A DNA stretch of 64,000 nucleotides from Amblyornis subalaris. Lineage: Eukaryota; Chordata; Aves; Passeriformes; Ptilonorhynchidae. The notes under the pieces were generated by a model, which searched no databases, was not told where the DNA came from, and saw only the letters and a program-made list of their open reading frames with translations. Shown here in pieces: positions 11,909 to 25,500 of this stretch (its first letter is position 1; the number at the start of each line of letters is the position of its first letter). The position numbers were made by a program, and so were the translations under genes. The stretch is from the NCBI GenBank assembly GCA_018881555.1, contig JACAXG010000060.1, forward strand, positions 3,100,001 through 3,164,000, in the 5' to 3' direction.

Positions 11909-14900
11909 AGACCTCTTCTTGCCATGGCCCTGCTGCTGCTGTAGAACCGGTGCGTCAAACTCCTCCTTATTTTGAGGTGACAGAGGTTCACTGAAAACAA
12001 TGGATATCACACCGGAAATTTTTGTCTGCATGTTAAAAAACAGGTTTGTGTCCAAAATTGTACCCTCCTAACACCGTCACTTACAATGTGTCAGTATCTG
12101 CAATTCCTTTATTCCCCCCATCTCGCAACAAACCACCTGGAATGACACTTTGGAGCATAAAGTTCACCCTCCTCTCAGCCTGGGCTGTACCAACCATCTC
12201 CCTTCAAGACCGTCTCCCTGCTGTCTTTTTTTAGGGTGCCCAGACGTGCATTTCTGAGGTTTTCAGCTGAATTGCCCTCTAATGCAGCGATGCAGATAAG
12301 CAGGAATAGTGGTGTGATACAGATCTTCCTCATTGAAGACAGATCCAGTCTCCAGATTCTTTAATGCATTTCAGCATTATTTACTCTGACATGACACAAC
12401 CTGCCAAGGTAAGATATTTTCAGTGAGGTGAGATATGCATTACCTCCAGAGGATTTTGCACCTCCCTGGAATTTTATGCTGCAAACACCACTACAATAGA
12501 GCCTTTTATGACATTTTAAATCATCCAGGTAACATTACTTTTCACATATCTTCATTTTTCAAGCTCTGGTTGGGGCTAGAACTGCAAATCTGAAATTCAT
12601 CAGAAAAAGTCAGTCACTTTGTTTATATGAGATTCACAATCCAAATTTTCAGAACAAAGGAGGGCATGTGTTTTTGCTACACAATTTTCATGAAGAAAAT
12701 TGAATATCCATAGGGAGTCAGAATCAGTTTTGAGAGCAAAAATAAAAACAACAAAATATTAAGAAGTGGACAATAACTCTCAGTGGGAGCTCAGGATCCA
12801 CTTGTTTTCTGAAGCCTTCTGTACTAACTTCATAAAATGGCAGCTGTCCTGCAGCCAAGTCAGTCACCTTGAAAATTTCTAGGTTCAGTGCATGAGGATT
12901 GAACAGTTGTATTTGCTGTCAGCTCTCATAAACAACTGACGGTTTTCAGCAGGTCTCCTAACTATGGGCCTGATCCTCATCCCATTAAAATTTAATTCTG
13001 GACAGTGAAACCTAGTCAGTGTATAGCATCTGAGGGGCTAGCTCACTGCACTCATGCCAATTATCACAAAAATGTGCCTTCAGTTATACAGAAAATTTCG
13101 TTAAAAATAGAAGATATAGAAATAAATGGGGAATATTTTTTAAGTAATGTATTCTTTTCTTTCAGTAAATACTATTGGAGGAAATGAGGCTGCATTTGCT
13201 GAGTTTGCTTTCTTTGTGTAAGACTTTGTTGTATTGCATCAGTAACACTGAACATTTGTTTGTAATCATGGAATCAAACAGTTTGATTAATAATGAACTA
13301 ATTGCTTCACTCAAAACATATGATCTGGACATCAGTCTCACCAGTTCTTGCGAAAGCACTACTGCTCAGCAGTCAGCCTCCCCTCAGCCTGTACGGGAAA
13401 ACCAATCCTACTGGCTAAATGATCTCTTCCTTTTTGTCCAGATACAGAGGTTAAAAATTACCCCTTTGGTTTCCTAAGGCTTCTTCTGATTTTTTCCTTA
13501 AAGGCTTTTTCTTTGTTTGAGAGGGAAGGGGGAAGAAAAAGAGGATAGAGAATAAAAACCTGGAGGAATGCAGACATCTATTAATGCAACCCTTTCCTTG
13601 CTAGGAGGGTTTTTAAATCTTCCTGACTCCTCCAAGTGAGTAATCCATCTCTACTTCAGTTGGAAAGAGCAGCTGAATTTCAGTTTCAGAAAAACCCAGC
13701 ATCATTTGTGGCAAGCTGTTTCTTCCCTGGCTCAGTATAAGAGGCACCATCACTCTGGTGCCCACAGAGGCAGCCAGGCTGCCCCTGCCACCAGGTGCCA
13801 CCTGCCAGGCAGCAACTCTCTGTCCCCCTGCAGCCATCCCACTGTGTGGGCTCAGAACACACATGCCAGGTTTCAGTTTATGCATTTCTGAGCTAGAGGC
13901 AGAAAGTGCTGCCTAGTGAGCCACTCCAACCACCAGAGAGAGATTGAATTTAAAAAAAAAAAAAAAGAAGAAAGAAGAAACACACATTACAGTCCTGCTT
14001 ACTTGCAATCTCACCCCACACTGTGCTGTCTTTGAATTAAGCACCTCTCTGAGACGCAACTGTCCTATTAGCATAATGAATAGCATTAAAACATGGGGCT
14101 CTTCCCAGGGAATGCTTTATTGTGTGCATGCTTCATTTTTAATATTCATGGCCAGCTCTGTTTAGAACATCCTTTTGACAGAGGAGAGGCGCCGAGATAA
14201 GCCATTGGGATAGTGGTTGTCCTGGAAACAGCAAGATCCACTTATTTTTAGCACTGAAGTCATCCAGTTAAACAAACTACATTAAAGGAACATTGTGATT
14301 TTGACACAACAATAAAAAGATGTGTGGTGTATTTACAGTCACTGCGACGATGTGACGCCTTGCCTTCGGCTGCTGGTCCTGGCTGCCAGCAGCCTGGCCC
14401 CTCTGCTGGCAGAGCAAAGGATGCCCTTTCCTTCTGGGCCATGGCAGAAGCCCAGGAAGGGCCCAAGCAGGGTGGAGGGGAAAGCACAGCGTGTGTCTCC
14501 CCTCTGCCAGGCTGCAGCCACTGCTCTCTGTAAGTAAGGAGGATCCTCCTCAAAAGTACAGCACAAAACAAACAAAGGTATATTTTTTCAGGGAGGTGTG
14601 CTACCAGGAATGTACAGATCAGACAGAGATAGGCCATGAAATATAGGCAAACCAGGGCAGAAACAGGGAGTTGAAGATTCTCTCTTCATCCTTGCTTCCT
14701 ACTGCTGATGGTCTCCGGTTTCTTGTGTGCACCACCCCAGCGACCACTGAAAGTCTGGGAGCTCCACCCAGAAGGTCACCCCCAAGCCCAAAGGCTAAAC
14801 CACAGGCACAAGAACTACACCAAAAATGTGTTTCTGTCGAAAAGTTTCCTTCCCAGCTTTGTCGGGGCAGGCCTGAACTGTAACAAACAGCGCCCTACTG

Positions 14901-17202
14901 CTGATAGTTTGATCCTTATCCTTCAGGATGCACAGCAAAGCCACAGGTGTATGAAACCAGAAAAAGCAATGAAAGTTAACAGCAGCTTTTGCAAAGCTAA
15001 TTAGGAAAAATTCTTGGGCCACAACAAAGCTTCAATTTAAAAGCAATTCTTGCTTTATCTAAGCCAGTTTGCTTGCTCCCATTTCATGAGACCTGCTAGC
15101 TTCAGCAAAAGTGGTGGGATTTTTACTACCATAAAGGTCTATTTGTCAGAGTTTGCAAAAGTTAGGATCAGTTAGGCACTGCTGTTTGGGTATTAAAGCA
15201 CAGCTTTGACTCATTCTGACACCCTGCTTCCAAAGTTTCGGGGGCTGTTCTACTCCCCCCTCCCCACATTGGTTTTGGTGAGATTTAGCAAAGCCTGGTG
15301 GATGTGACAGAAACGTAAAAGCAAATAGGCACAGCCACCTCCAAAGCTATCAGGTGATGGTGGCCCACACAATCCAGACAANGCCCATCAAATCAAGTGT
15401 TGTCTGAAAGTTCGTGTGCCTGAAAGAGAAAGAAAAGAGTAATGATAAAACAGGAATAAAAATTAGAAAGGTTCAAGAAATGGAAGGAAGGTAAAGGAAA
15501 TTTGGGTGCACCTTGAGACAAGTTTCTCTTTGACATGGAGAAAAGGGTAACTTTGAGCTAAAGGAAGCATGTGGGGAAAGACATAAAGACAGGAGAAGAG
15601 CTGGAGCCACAGCTCTCTCGTACACCTGTATGGGAGAATTTCTAGGTAGAAAAAAGATTGCAAGAAGGCTTTGATGTATGCAGCAAACCTGGCCATTGAA
15701 CTTGGAAGCATGTACAGTCCTCCAGGTTCCAACTGCTTGAAGCTGTCCAGTGCCACTACCCCTTGTCAATAAAAAAGCTTTTCCTTAGACCAGAGTGAAA
15801 TTTGGGTGTGAAGGTGTTCAGAGACAGAAGACCCAAACCCAATGCTCTTCCAGATAATGTCTCTTAGCCTTTCCTGTACAGAATACAGAAAGTTTCAAGT
15901 AAAACCACCCAAGAAAGATGGGCATAGCCACTCCTTGTGGGTAAAACCGGAGGGGTTCAAAGTTTTGCTGTGGTTGTTAAATCATAAAAAACAAAGCGCA
16001 TACCTGAAGTTCATCCTAACCTATTCATGGCTGATGAAAAATGACTCACTGGAAGTTCAGTGTCTTCCTGGCACCAGTTAAAGTGGCTATTATAAATTCA
16101 TCCAAGCAGAGTTACTGTTCTTGGAGCAGCTATTCTAACACGAGCTTCTCTCTCTGCTTCCAAGTAACAGCTCACTCCCAAAATAATTTTGTAGAAAAAT
16201 CTTGCTCCCTTCTTCAGCCTGTGCCTGCCGTGGTACTGTTAGTCCATCCCTGGTGGGAAATGAGGTGGCCTCCAGTAAGCAGAAACAGCTGGTGAGGAGG
16301 GGGAAAGAAACACAACGTTTTCTGATCCCTGCATACAATTCCTGAGGGACTCTGACAACACCTCTTGACACACAGCACTGTCTCCTTTGGTATTGGTAAT
16401 GCCAGCAGGGATTAGATTTCACATTCATCATAGTGCTAATGCTGTAGAAAATGAGATCCTAATGCTTTAATTTATTTGGCCCTAGCTTTTGTAAGATGCT
16501 TCTGCTGCAGTAATGAACTGGCCATTGTGTAGCTCTGCTATCAGCAGGATGGGCTGCCAATGGCTCGGTGGCATGCTGTGACAGTGAGACTTAGCAGTGG
16601 CTCTCCTTGGGCTGAAGGAGGTTATCTGTCATTCTGCCCGGAGGAGGTCACCAAATCCTCCCCATCCTCCAAGTGGATGCAGACATATGGTACTGCTTGG
16701 TTACCTCCCAGGAGAGGGGTCACAGACCTACCCCATCATTCACATGCATATGCTGCCTGAAAATTGGTGCTTATGTTATGACACTGCATCAAGAACTGCA
16801 TCCCATGAGTTCCTGTAGTCTTGCCGAGTGCGCGTCCAAAGCCCTTGGTGCAGCTATGAAAGACTCAGTGTTCACAACTTCATATTAATCCAGCAACTAT
16901 CCCCCCTCCAGCTCTGACTTCCTCAGGTACCTTCAAATGCCTCTGGGCCAAGAATTCCTTCTTGTCACCCTCAGGAATGTGCTTCTGGGCATAAAAGGCA
17001 TTAAGCAAAGCCAAACCGCAGCTCTGCTATCTCATTTTGCGGCTGCAACTATTTGTTATAAGTGGAGGGGGGTATTTTTCTTCCTTTTTTTTTCCATAAC
17101 AAGTGGTGCTTATTCTAAAACAGCAATTTCTGGGTAAATCCCCTCTCCCCAGGTTTTAGGTACTTTCTCCCCTTAAAAAGTTCTTATATTGCATCCTTTC
17201 TG
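11909..17202. other. Non-coding DNA, no gene recognised
   Basis: No recognisable gene. It includes a poly-A/GAA tract at 13952-13980 (listed separately), a GC-richer patch at 14.36-14.53 kb with overlapping frames on both strands, and pyrimidine-rich DNA from about 17.06 kb. The frames at 14260-14637 (-) and 14708-15004 (+) have no recognisable domains. Confidence 0.5.
13952..13980. repeat. Poly-A tract grading into GAA-rich purine run
   Basis: Fifteen consecutive A bases (13952-13966) followed by a GAAG/AAAG purine run. No AATAAA lies just upstream and no retroposed gene body is recognisable, so it is treated as simple low-complexity sequence rather than the tail of a processed pseudogene. 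Confidence 0.85.
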
Positions 17203-17277
17203 CCTTCTTTTTTCTCCTTGTGTCACTGATCTATTTTTCCACTCTGCCAAACAGAGCTGAGGGAAAAAAAAAGAAGG
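17203..17277. repeat. Pyrimidine/purine inverted repeat
   Basis: CCTTCTTTTTT at 17203-17213 has an exact reverse complement at 17267-17277, separated by 53 bp. Both arms are low-complexity, so the match may simply reflect nearby pyrimidine-rich and purine-rich tracts on one strand. Confidence 0.6.
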
Positions 17278-20200
17278 AAATAAACACAAAAGTGAGGGGG
17301 AAAAGAAAGCACACTTCCCTGTATTTTTATTGATTTGAACTCATCCAATATATTTAATGATTTTTCTTAATTAAAACCCCAGTAAGATGTATTACTCATT
17401 TTTTAAAGGTATTTCTCATATGCTCCTCCCTTCCTGCTTTTGCTGCTTTAGCTCAAACACCTGACTGCACTGGCATAGAGCTTTGCTGGACACTGGCTGT
17501 GGCTCACCAGTCGAGGGGAGGAGCACCAAGGCCACCAGACTGCCCTGTGTTCAATACATGCCCAGGTGCTGCCATGCTCAGTGGGGCTTTTTCAGCTCCC
17601 AAAAGTCGTGTCAGACGGTGGTAACAGAGACAGTGGTAACTACCATGAGTAGCCACAGCTGGAAGTTCAATGCCTGACCTATAAGTTGCTGGTCAATCCA
17701 TTAAGCCGTGCTTTCTTCCTACAATCAATTTTTTAATATCTCAGTTTTTGAGTCAAGATGACTGTGTTAGCTCTAGCACATAAATAGAAGGATGAGCAAA
17801 GAGCTATATTTACCTTTCTCGTGCACTTGGGCAAGGGGAGGGGACATCGTGGAGCACAGTGGCCTCTGTTACCAGGCCAACCCTAACACTAACCTAACCC
17901 CACTTACATAGAAACAAACAAGCAAANAGCACATAGAAAAAAGGAAGAATTTTTTCCGATGGTATCTTGCGTTTTCATGTGGTGAGTCAGAGATAAAATC
18001 ATCTCGAGGGGAGCACACAAGCTCTTTCAAATCTCCATTTTGAGGAGCTGCCTCCAGAAGCCTTGATTTTATCCTGGTATTTCCCACAGGAGTGCACAGT
18101 CAAGTCCTGCTTGCTTTGATAACTGGAGGTGAGGTGAGAAAGGTAAACCGCATGCATGGACCCTTTGATGGCTGGGATATTGCCANATTACCTTGGGAGA
18201 GCAGCTTCCTTGCTGATGAAAATCTGCCTTGCTTCAAAGGACCTTTGCTGTTTTCCATTACCCGAGAGCACTGGCCAGCCAGGTTAGGGTGAGGATGAAA
18301 AACCTGATATCCACAACACCAAGGGCATCCCACCCAGGCACACACACATCACCAACCCAAGCCCACAGCAGCTTTGTGGGAAGGGAGAATGCGTCCTGCA
18401 AGCAGCCACTCGGATGCCCTTTCAGTCTATGGTTTAGGTGGCAGCTGGAGAGTTCCTGGCACCAGCCACACGCTCCAGCCCCCAAGTGACGGTGCTGCGG
18501 TGAGCTGCCTTCAGGTGCCGGGCAATTTGCCATCCCACAAGAAAACAAACATAAAGAATGTGAGCCACCACTTTAGCAGCCCTAGCACAATGGAGTTACC
18601 CCAACCATATGGAAGAAATTAGTTTTTCCTGCCAAGAGCAGTCCGAAAGACATAGATCTTTCAATGGGTCACAATGCAAATTTGTGTCTGATTTTTGTTA
18701 CATTTTAATAATAGACTTCAAAAAATGCAAGGCACTTCCCTCCTTGCTAAAGTTTCCTTTACATTGAAGTAGAACTAAAGACTGCTNATGCTAAGTATAC
18801 GTAGGAAGAAAATGCATCCTCCCTTCCCCAAAAAACCCTCTGATTCATTTTGAAGCCCGAAACCTCTTCTCTGAGAAACTCGGGTTAACTTCCCTTAATC
18901 CTCACATTCCAAAGTGGATTTATAATTAGAGTAAGATGGGAGTAAAACAAATAAAAAAGCAAGCAAAAAGCTTTCAAATACATGCATGTGCATATGTGAG
19001 GGTGTGTCTATAGCTATATAAATCTCTGTAAAAGATACCGTTTTTCAGATTACCCAGAAACTGGTCAAACGCCTGGAAAATATTCTTTCCAAGTTTTCAG
19101 ACTGGCCCCTGAAACTGCACAAACAAATTTTGTCCCATTGGAGTTAGTGGAATAACTTGTGTTTGGCTTGGACTCAGTCTGCTGTATACACACGAACTTG
19201 TACGTGCAGATACTTGTCTGAGTCTGTGAGCCAGGTAGATATCTGTGTAAATTTCTTATTTGTGTGCAGTCTTGTCCAGCTGGCCCGTAGCATTTGTGTA
19301 GGCTGTACAGGCAGACATAATTGCTGTATGTGCTCCTGCCTTTCCTGCCCCATTTAGCCAAAAATTCACTCTTTCAGGCATGCTGGACTCTACTCCTCTC
19401 ACGAGGTTAAAGCATGCAGTCACATCATCTGAATTCATCCCAGGAGGGAGGCAGTAGCCAAGCGTTCNCCCCTAAGGGCCCTGCCCTACTCCAAATTGTG
19501 TTTGGGGCTGGTTTCAGGGACAGGCATTCGGGGCAATTGCGCAGGGCCTTGGGACTGGCAGCATCTCATTAGAGTAAGGCAGGGAGCAGGCCACACCAGT
19601 CAAAATGAGGACTAAGACAAGACTAGTCCATGGCTTGGACACTGCCCAGACACGGTTTTCACCTTGTAACTCCCTACTAATGGCCCCAAGGTCAAACAGC
19701 CTGCAATATCAGGCAGTGACTTAGGGAAGAACTTGATCCATAAATGGGTCTTGGGCTTCATTAACCCGCTAAAGCTCAGTCATGCACCAATACATCTCAG
19801 GAGGTCGTTGTGCGACCCAGAGCATCATCAAGGGCACTGACATGCCAGAGTTACTTCAGAAGTGCTGCTGTTCTAACTGCATGTAAAACAGTACGGAAAG
19901 GGGAGGTTTTGCAGGGAATAAAGAGATAATAAAATCTACAAGCACAGAGAAAGCCCTTTTGGGGAAAACTGTGAGGGCCAAGCAGCTGATGGGATAAAAG
20001 AGGAGGAGAATAGCAGACAAAGATTATCACATACTAGGCAGGCGAGGGTATAAAGGAAACAAACCCTNTAAAGTTATAACACTCAAAAGAGACTTGTTTG
20101 ACTTTCATTTTAAGTGCCTAGATTTTACCTGCTGTCTCTTTCTGGCTTCTTGTTAACTCCTGTGACACCGATTGATGGAGACACAGAGGATTAACTGTGA

Positions 20201-22078
20201 GACAACCCATTGCAAACTTCAGCCTCTCTGTAACCATTTAAGCAGATAACTGTTTTTATGTAGGGCAACTGGTGGGGAAAATGTGTCAACATTTTCTTTC
20301 CTGCTTCCTTTGAGTGGTAAAATGAGAAGCAAGAACACAGACCCTGGGAGCTCAGCTTCCATTCCCCCTGCACCAGGGGTTCCTGAGTCACCCCCACAAA
20401 TGCCAAAACCTCTTGCCAAGGAGCTTCAGGAAACCAGAGGCATCTCCCAGAGTCACAAAAGCTGGTCCTTACCTGCCTCAGGGCAAAGAGGGAAGTGAAT
20501 TAAAGCAGTGCAATCCCCTATGCTGTCCAAAACAGGCAGCTGAGTGCTTTATGTGGCAGCCAGTTCCTTGGATTTATATGGTGAACATAGTGAGAACTTG
20601 TGTTAGTCCTATTTGCTTTGCAAGGCTTTGCCACTCTGCAAGTGTAGCTACCTGGCAACAAGTAAATCTCCCCAGCTCCCATGCAAATTGAAACATAAGC
20701 CTTGGGATACAGTCTGGAGCATGTTTGGAGAGCAGGGCAAAGATCAATGTTCTTAAATGCTCTAAGATGCCACTTAGCAACCTAGATAGCTTTCTCCTGG
20801 GTTATCAGGAGCAAACTCACTTGCTCCTTTCAGACTCCTGCAGAAAGCAGCAGATTGTCTTAATATAGATTTTGGCAGGAGCCAGGCTATGCCACCAAGG
20901 CGTGGCAGCCAACAGAGCCTGGTGCTCTGCACATGCAGGAAGACAGCAAGGGGGAGGGACATCCTTTCTGGTCGCATTAGAGCTCTGCAGCACAGCTTCC
21001 ACACACACCAGCACTGGGAAGGCTCAGGGCGGGTAGGGCACAGAACCAGAGCTGCCTTAGGGGAAAAGCAGGGGATGCAGAAACCAACAATCGCTCTTGG
21101 GCTGCTCCAGCCTGGTAGTTCCCAACATCTTCAGTGCTACTCCAGCCAAAGCAGTCAAAAGAGTCCCCTGAGACTTGTTTTGTCAGGAAGAAGGAAGGGA
21201 TGTTTGCAGTTTCCCGTATCCCACCTTGTGACTGGAGCAGTTGTCACTAATCTCGTTCATGTTCCCAGCACAAGGGAACAGGGTGAGCATGTAATGGTCC
21301 AGTCAAACTGATGTGAGAGGCCAGATTGGAAAGCCAGCAAAAACTGCAACAAAAGGTGATCAAAAACCAGATTTGAACCATCTCCACAGTCCCTTTTACA
21401 TTTAAAGCAAGAGAATGGAGCAACTTCAGCCTCCATGTGTCCAGCCTACTGCACCGTTGGCTCGTGGTATGGCAAGTCTAGTGACTCAATAATCTGTGTG
21501 CCATGCATTTTTTTAACCAGGAACATAATTTAATTCCCTTTAAGGAGATCAAAACCAGGAAACATTTAAGTAGGACTTCCTGCTCAGTGTGAAATACAAA
21601 TTCTTTTCATCATGGAAAGCAAACTGAGCTTAAACAATAGTAAATGAAACTGGTTATGCAACAAAGTTGTAGGGAGATCAAAGCTGATTTTGGTTTTTAA
21701 TTAAGATAACAAGGTACCTGGATTAAGAAAGCCAGTGGCAACCCACCTCCTAGCTACTTAAAGAAACACAAACACTTCCCCATTAACTTGGTGCATACAC
21801 AGAAGAAAATGAGGCAGCAGAAGAATTTGCCTCTACTTACAGTCAGGAAACTGGGGAAAATCCTCTTTGAATGTATCTACATCAGATACCATTTCTTCAA
21901 AAAGGAAGAGGATCTCATGAATCCTACTAAATATTACCCCTGCTACCACCCATGTCTTCTGCTCACTTCTGCTGCATATCCCTTAAATACATGTCTTTAA
22001 TGTGTTGCTAGGTTGTCTGTCTACACAAAACCCTGCTGTTCCTTTTCCACCCACGGGGCTGTCTAAAATCCACAATCT
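17278..22078. other. Non-coding DNA, no gene recognised
   Basis: No gene or transposon recognised. It contains the telomere-like patch at 17877-17901 (listed separately) and an alternating purine-pyrimidine stretch near 18.98-19.02 kb (ACATGCATGTGCATATGTG type). A frame of 140 codons at 20889-21311 (+) has no known domain and is opposed by minus-strand frames at 20774-21014. Confidence 0.5.
17877..17901. repeat. Degenerate telomere-like (CCCTAA) patch
   Basis: The stretch reads as CCAA, CCCTAA, CACTAA, CCTAA, CCCC, i.e. one exact and a few imperfect copies of the vertebrate telomere hexamer on the C-rich strand. At about four units it is far shorter than typical interstitial telomeric arrays and may be coincidental. 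Confidence 0.4.
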
Positions 22079-22560
22079 TGTAGGTAGGTNGAGTCAAGAA
22101 GAAAAGTCAGTACAGGGCTTAGATAGTTGTTTGGAAGCAGCTTTGTTTATTTACAAAGAAGAGACAAAGTCCTGTGTTACACAGCAGGAGTCAAGTCACA
22201 GGAGAGGGTTTCTCTGTTCCCAACTTCCCCTGCTGTTTTGGCCAAGACCTCCACCCAAAAGCCCCCTCTCTCTGGGCTCTTCCCAGGGCCACACACTGTG
22301 CTTGCTCAGGCGTCCCCCTTTGTCTGGTCCCGCGCCCACTCCATGCTTCTGCTCCTGAGCCGCCTGGATTCACACCCACGTTCACCTCTTCCCGAAACAC
22401 CTCTGTGCCAAAGTTCCCCTTCTCGGAGCCTTCACGCTCCCGAGGAAAACAAACGGCCCGTGGTTTGGTTTGGGCAGAGACGTCTGTGCAGGGTGGAGGT
22501 TTTGAGCTAGCCATTATTTTGCTGCCTGCTTTCCCAAGCTGATTGTGGGGTTTTTTCAAA
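22079..22560 (-). mobile_element. Possible solo LTR of an endogenous retrovirus
   Basis: Read on the minus strand, this GC-richer, CpG-containing block ends in an LTR-like way. A polyadenylation signal AATAAA (complement of 22146-22151) is followed by a short tail with pyrimidine-rich segments, and the block could end in CTACA at 22079. Retroviral LTRs are bounded by TG...CA and contain such a signal in R. A 122-codon minus-strand frame (22191-22559) has no recognised domain and stops before the signal. I could not find the opposite TG end or a convincing target-site duplication. No gag, pol or env similarity is seen nearby. Alternatives are the 3' end of a non-coding transcript or an unrelated GC-rich patch. 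Confidence 0.25.
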
Positions 22561-25500
22561 GGAAAAATCTGAGAATGGGGGTTAATCTAGGGTCTACCTT
22601 ATTAGTAAAGCCATAAAGCCTTTCAGGAAAACCCTACAGAGCAGGCTGGGGCTGAAGCCAGTAGGTTTCTGTAGAGGCTCAGAATATTTATAGGAACATG
22701 TCGGGAGTGAGTATTGCTGTGTGGTTGTCGGAGATGGAACATAGTTTAGCTTGGCTAACACCACAGGACTGTTGGAGGGTTTTATCTCTTCTGCAAGGCT
22801 GCATGCACCANCCATATATTTCAGTAGTGGGTGTACTGCTCCTAAGAGCCTTGAAGCGATGGTTCATTAAGCTGGCAGGAATGTTATCATTTTCCATAAA
22901 ATTTGATAGGATTTTCCAGAACCTGTGATCCTTCAATGTAATACGTTCTTGGCTATCAACAGCTGTCTTGGGCCCNGGGAGAATGCTCTGCAGAAACCAT
23001 AGTAAGGGTTTTAACATGCATTTTTATTTACGGCAATGTCAAGTTCCTCCCACAGTGTGATTGGGGTGGGGATTCAGAACATATTTCTGGGCTTCGTTCA
23101 AATTCCATGCTCCTTTTCTCAATTGGTTTTGAAATCACATTGTTTACTTAGTCTTAACTGTAGTTTAGCCCGTACTTATACTACCACATGACACAGATTC
23201 ACACGGAAGGGAACTGTTGTCAGAGAAAAACTGCGTCAGAACTTCAATGCATATGTCTTCTCCTTGATTAATTAAGCTACATTATTTGTTGAAAAACAGG
23301 GCTTGTCCCTCTTAAACCAGCTTTCAGCTATGTAATGGAAAAGCAGGATTGTCATGTCACTACAGCTTGGTCTGCAGCCATATTTAAACCTCTGTCATCA
23401 CATAAAAGTACTCCTGTGTGTTTGCCTCGCCCATTCTTGGTGCAAACACCAAACCTTTCTTAGTGTAGGACTTCTCTGTGAGGGAAACCAGGCTGTCTGT
23501 TTATTCCCTGTCCTGGGAAGAGCTCTTATCTCCCATCTTTTAAATTCCATTCAGTCTATTTGTGTGAACATGGTGCTTATTCACAGCCTGATTTGTAGTC
23601 TGCCTAAGTTAGTGGGAGCCTTTCAGTGAGCTTGGGATCTGGTACTTACAGACCCAGCAGCAGCAACTGGTGACTGAAGTCTCCTGTTTAATCCCAGACA
23701 GTTGGCAGAGACAGGCCAATCTTCCCTATGCCCCATTGGTCATCTGTGAACACCTCCTTTCATCTTGAAAGGACAGATCACTCTATAAACTTTCTGAGAT
23801 TTCAGCCCTTGTACTGAGTCTCAGTAAAAAGTGGGTGCAGTGCTGGTTTAGGCAGTATGGACACTTACCATCTCAAGTTAAGTATGAAGACCTCCTGTAG
23901 TACCATTCTCAACCCTGTCTGTCTCAAGATGCAGACCCTTTCCCCACATCCTGAAGGGAGACTTATGGAAGTTAATCTGTGCCATACCTTAGAAACAGTC
24001 TGCAGAAAAAGCAACTTGATGCCCTTTCACTGAGAAGAACATTTTCCCCTCTCCATTTTTTGAGCCATAGCCTAGCAATGTACGCATTTCCAGCGCTACC
24101 AACAGGCAGGTCCTCTGCAGCCTCTACATTGGGTGATATGATATAATCACCTGCACTCAAATAGGGGATGTGTCCCTTACCTCATAACCAGCAGGGACTG
24201 ACTTTGAACCACTGGCCCGAGGATCTCCATCTTACTTTCATTTCTTTGAATCATCTAGGCATGCTTATTCTGTCCCTTACTAATGAAGTTTTGCATTTTA
24301 TTACTACAAAGCATTCATACTGGAAAAAAAATCCTCAAAATAGAGAGGTCCAAGCTGAAAACATCACAGCCAAACAAGAGAGATGTTTTTAAACATCCCC
24401 AAAGCAACATCTTTGTGTTGGAGAATAACAGGACTTCTAGCAATGCGGGTGCCTTTGTGCAGAGCCTCGTGAATAACCAAATCACAGATCAATACAGGCC
24501 ACAGTGTGTGTTACTCATTAGCATGCTGGGAGCTGAGAGCTCAGAGATGATATCAAACACCAGCCCCCACTTCCCCTCAACAGAGCCTACTGATAGGGCA
24601 GTGTAAGCTGCCAACAGTGAGTCATTCATCACTCGCTCCTGGTTTCACAACAGCATGATTCAGTGTTTGTAAAGGAAAGTCCTGACTGCAAACATTACCC
24701 TCATTCAGCCACTGTTAACTTCCCTGCAACATACAGCATAGATTGTGCTCCTCTTGATATTTGCCAAGACAGTAAATCAGGAGGCAGAGTATCCTCTGGT
24801 AATCCTGAGATATGTGGAAAACAAGAGCAATCTGGATGGGATTGTGCAATAAAACTATTGCCCTTGGTCTGTTGGACCCTCCACACTCAAAGTCAGCTCC
24901 AGTGGAGAAGTACAGTTGAGCGCTGTGCTTGCTGAAGTCTGGGATGAAACTGAAGCAAAATTTTAAGCCATAAGATGAATTTTCTAATTGCCATTCCTGT
25001 AAGTTCAGCCTAGGGATAGGGGAAAAATCAAGCAATGCTGTGCCCTTCCTGTCTTCAGTTTCCATCAGCTGCCATGCTGTGACTGCAGACTGACAGTTTT
25101 GCTGATAAGGCAGAAAACAGAGTGAACTCACCTTCCTTTCCCCTAACCATATNAGCTTCCTCTTGCCAGCAAGACTGAAAACCTAGTTTTTGTCAGTCAA
25201 TGCAATGCACTCAGAGTCTCTCAGAATACAGATATGCTGATCAAAGAGATGCCTCTATAAGGGAGGAAGGTCAGCTCTATAGGATCAGCACAATTGGTGT
25301 GGTTTGGCTCTGCTTAAACTGACATGAGATGTAGGAAGCCAGAACGGAATAGAGAGATGCAAGCAGTCTCTCCCCTGTGCATGGTTCATTAGGCTGCAGG
25401 GACATTTAGCCCCTAATCAGTTTTCTGATCCTCCTTAAGACCATCTACTGCTCTGCTTGCTGTTTCTGTAACTCTCCTGTTGGCTTTCCTACATACACCA

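Noticed and set aside
13952..13966. Poly-A tail of a processed pseudogene
   Set aside because: No AATAAA just upstream, no recognisable gene body and no target-site duplication seen.
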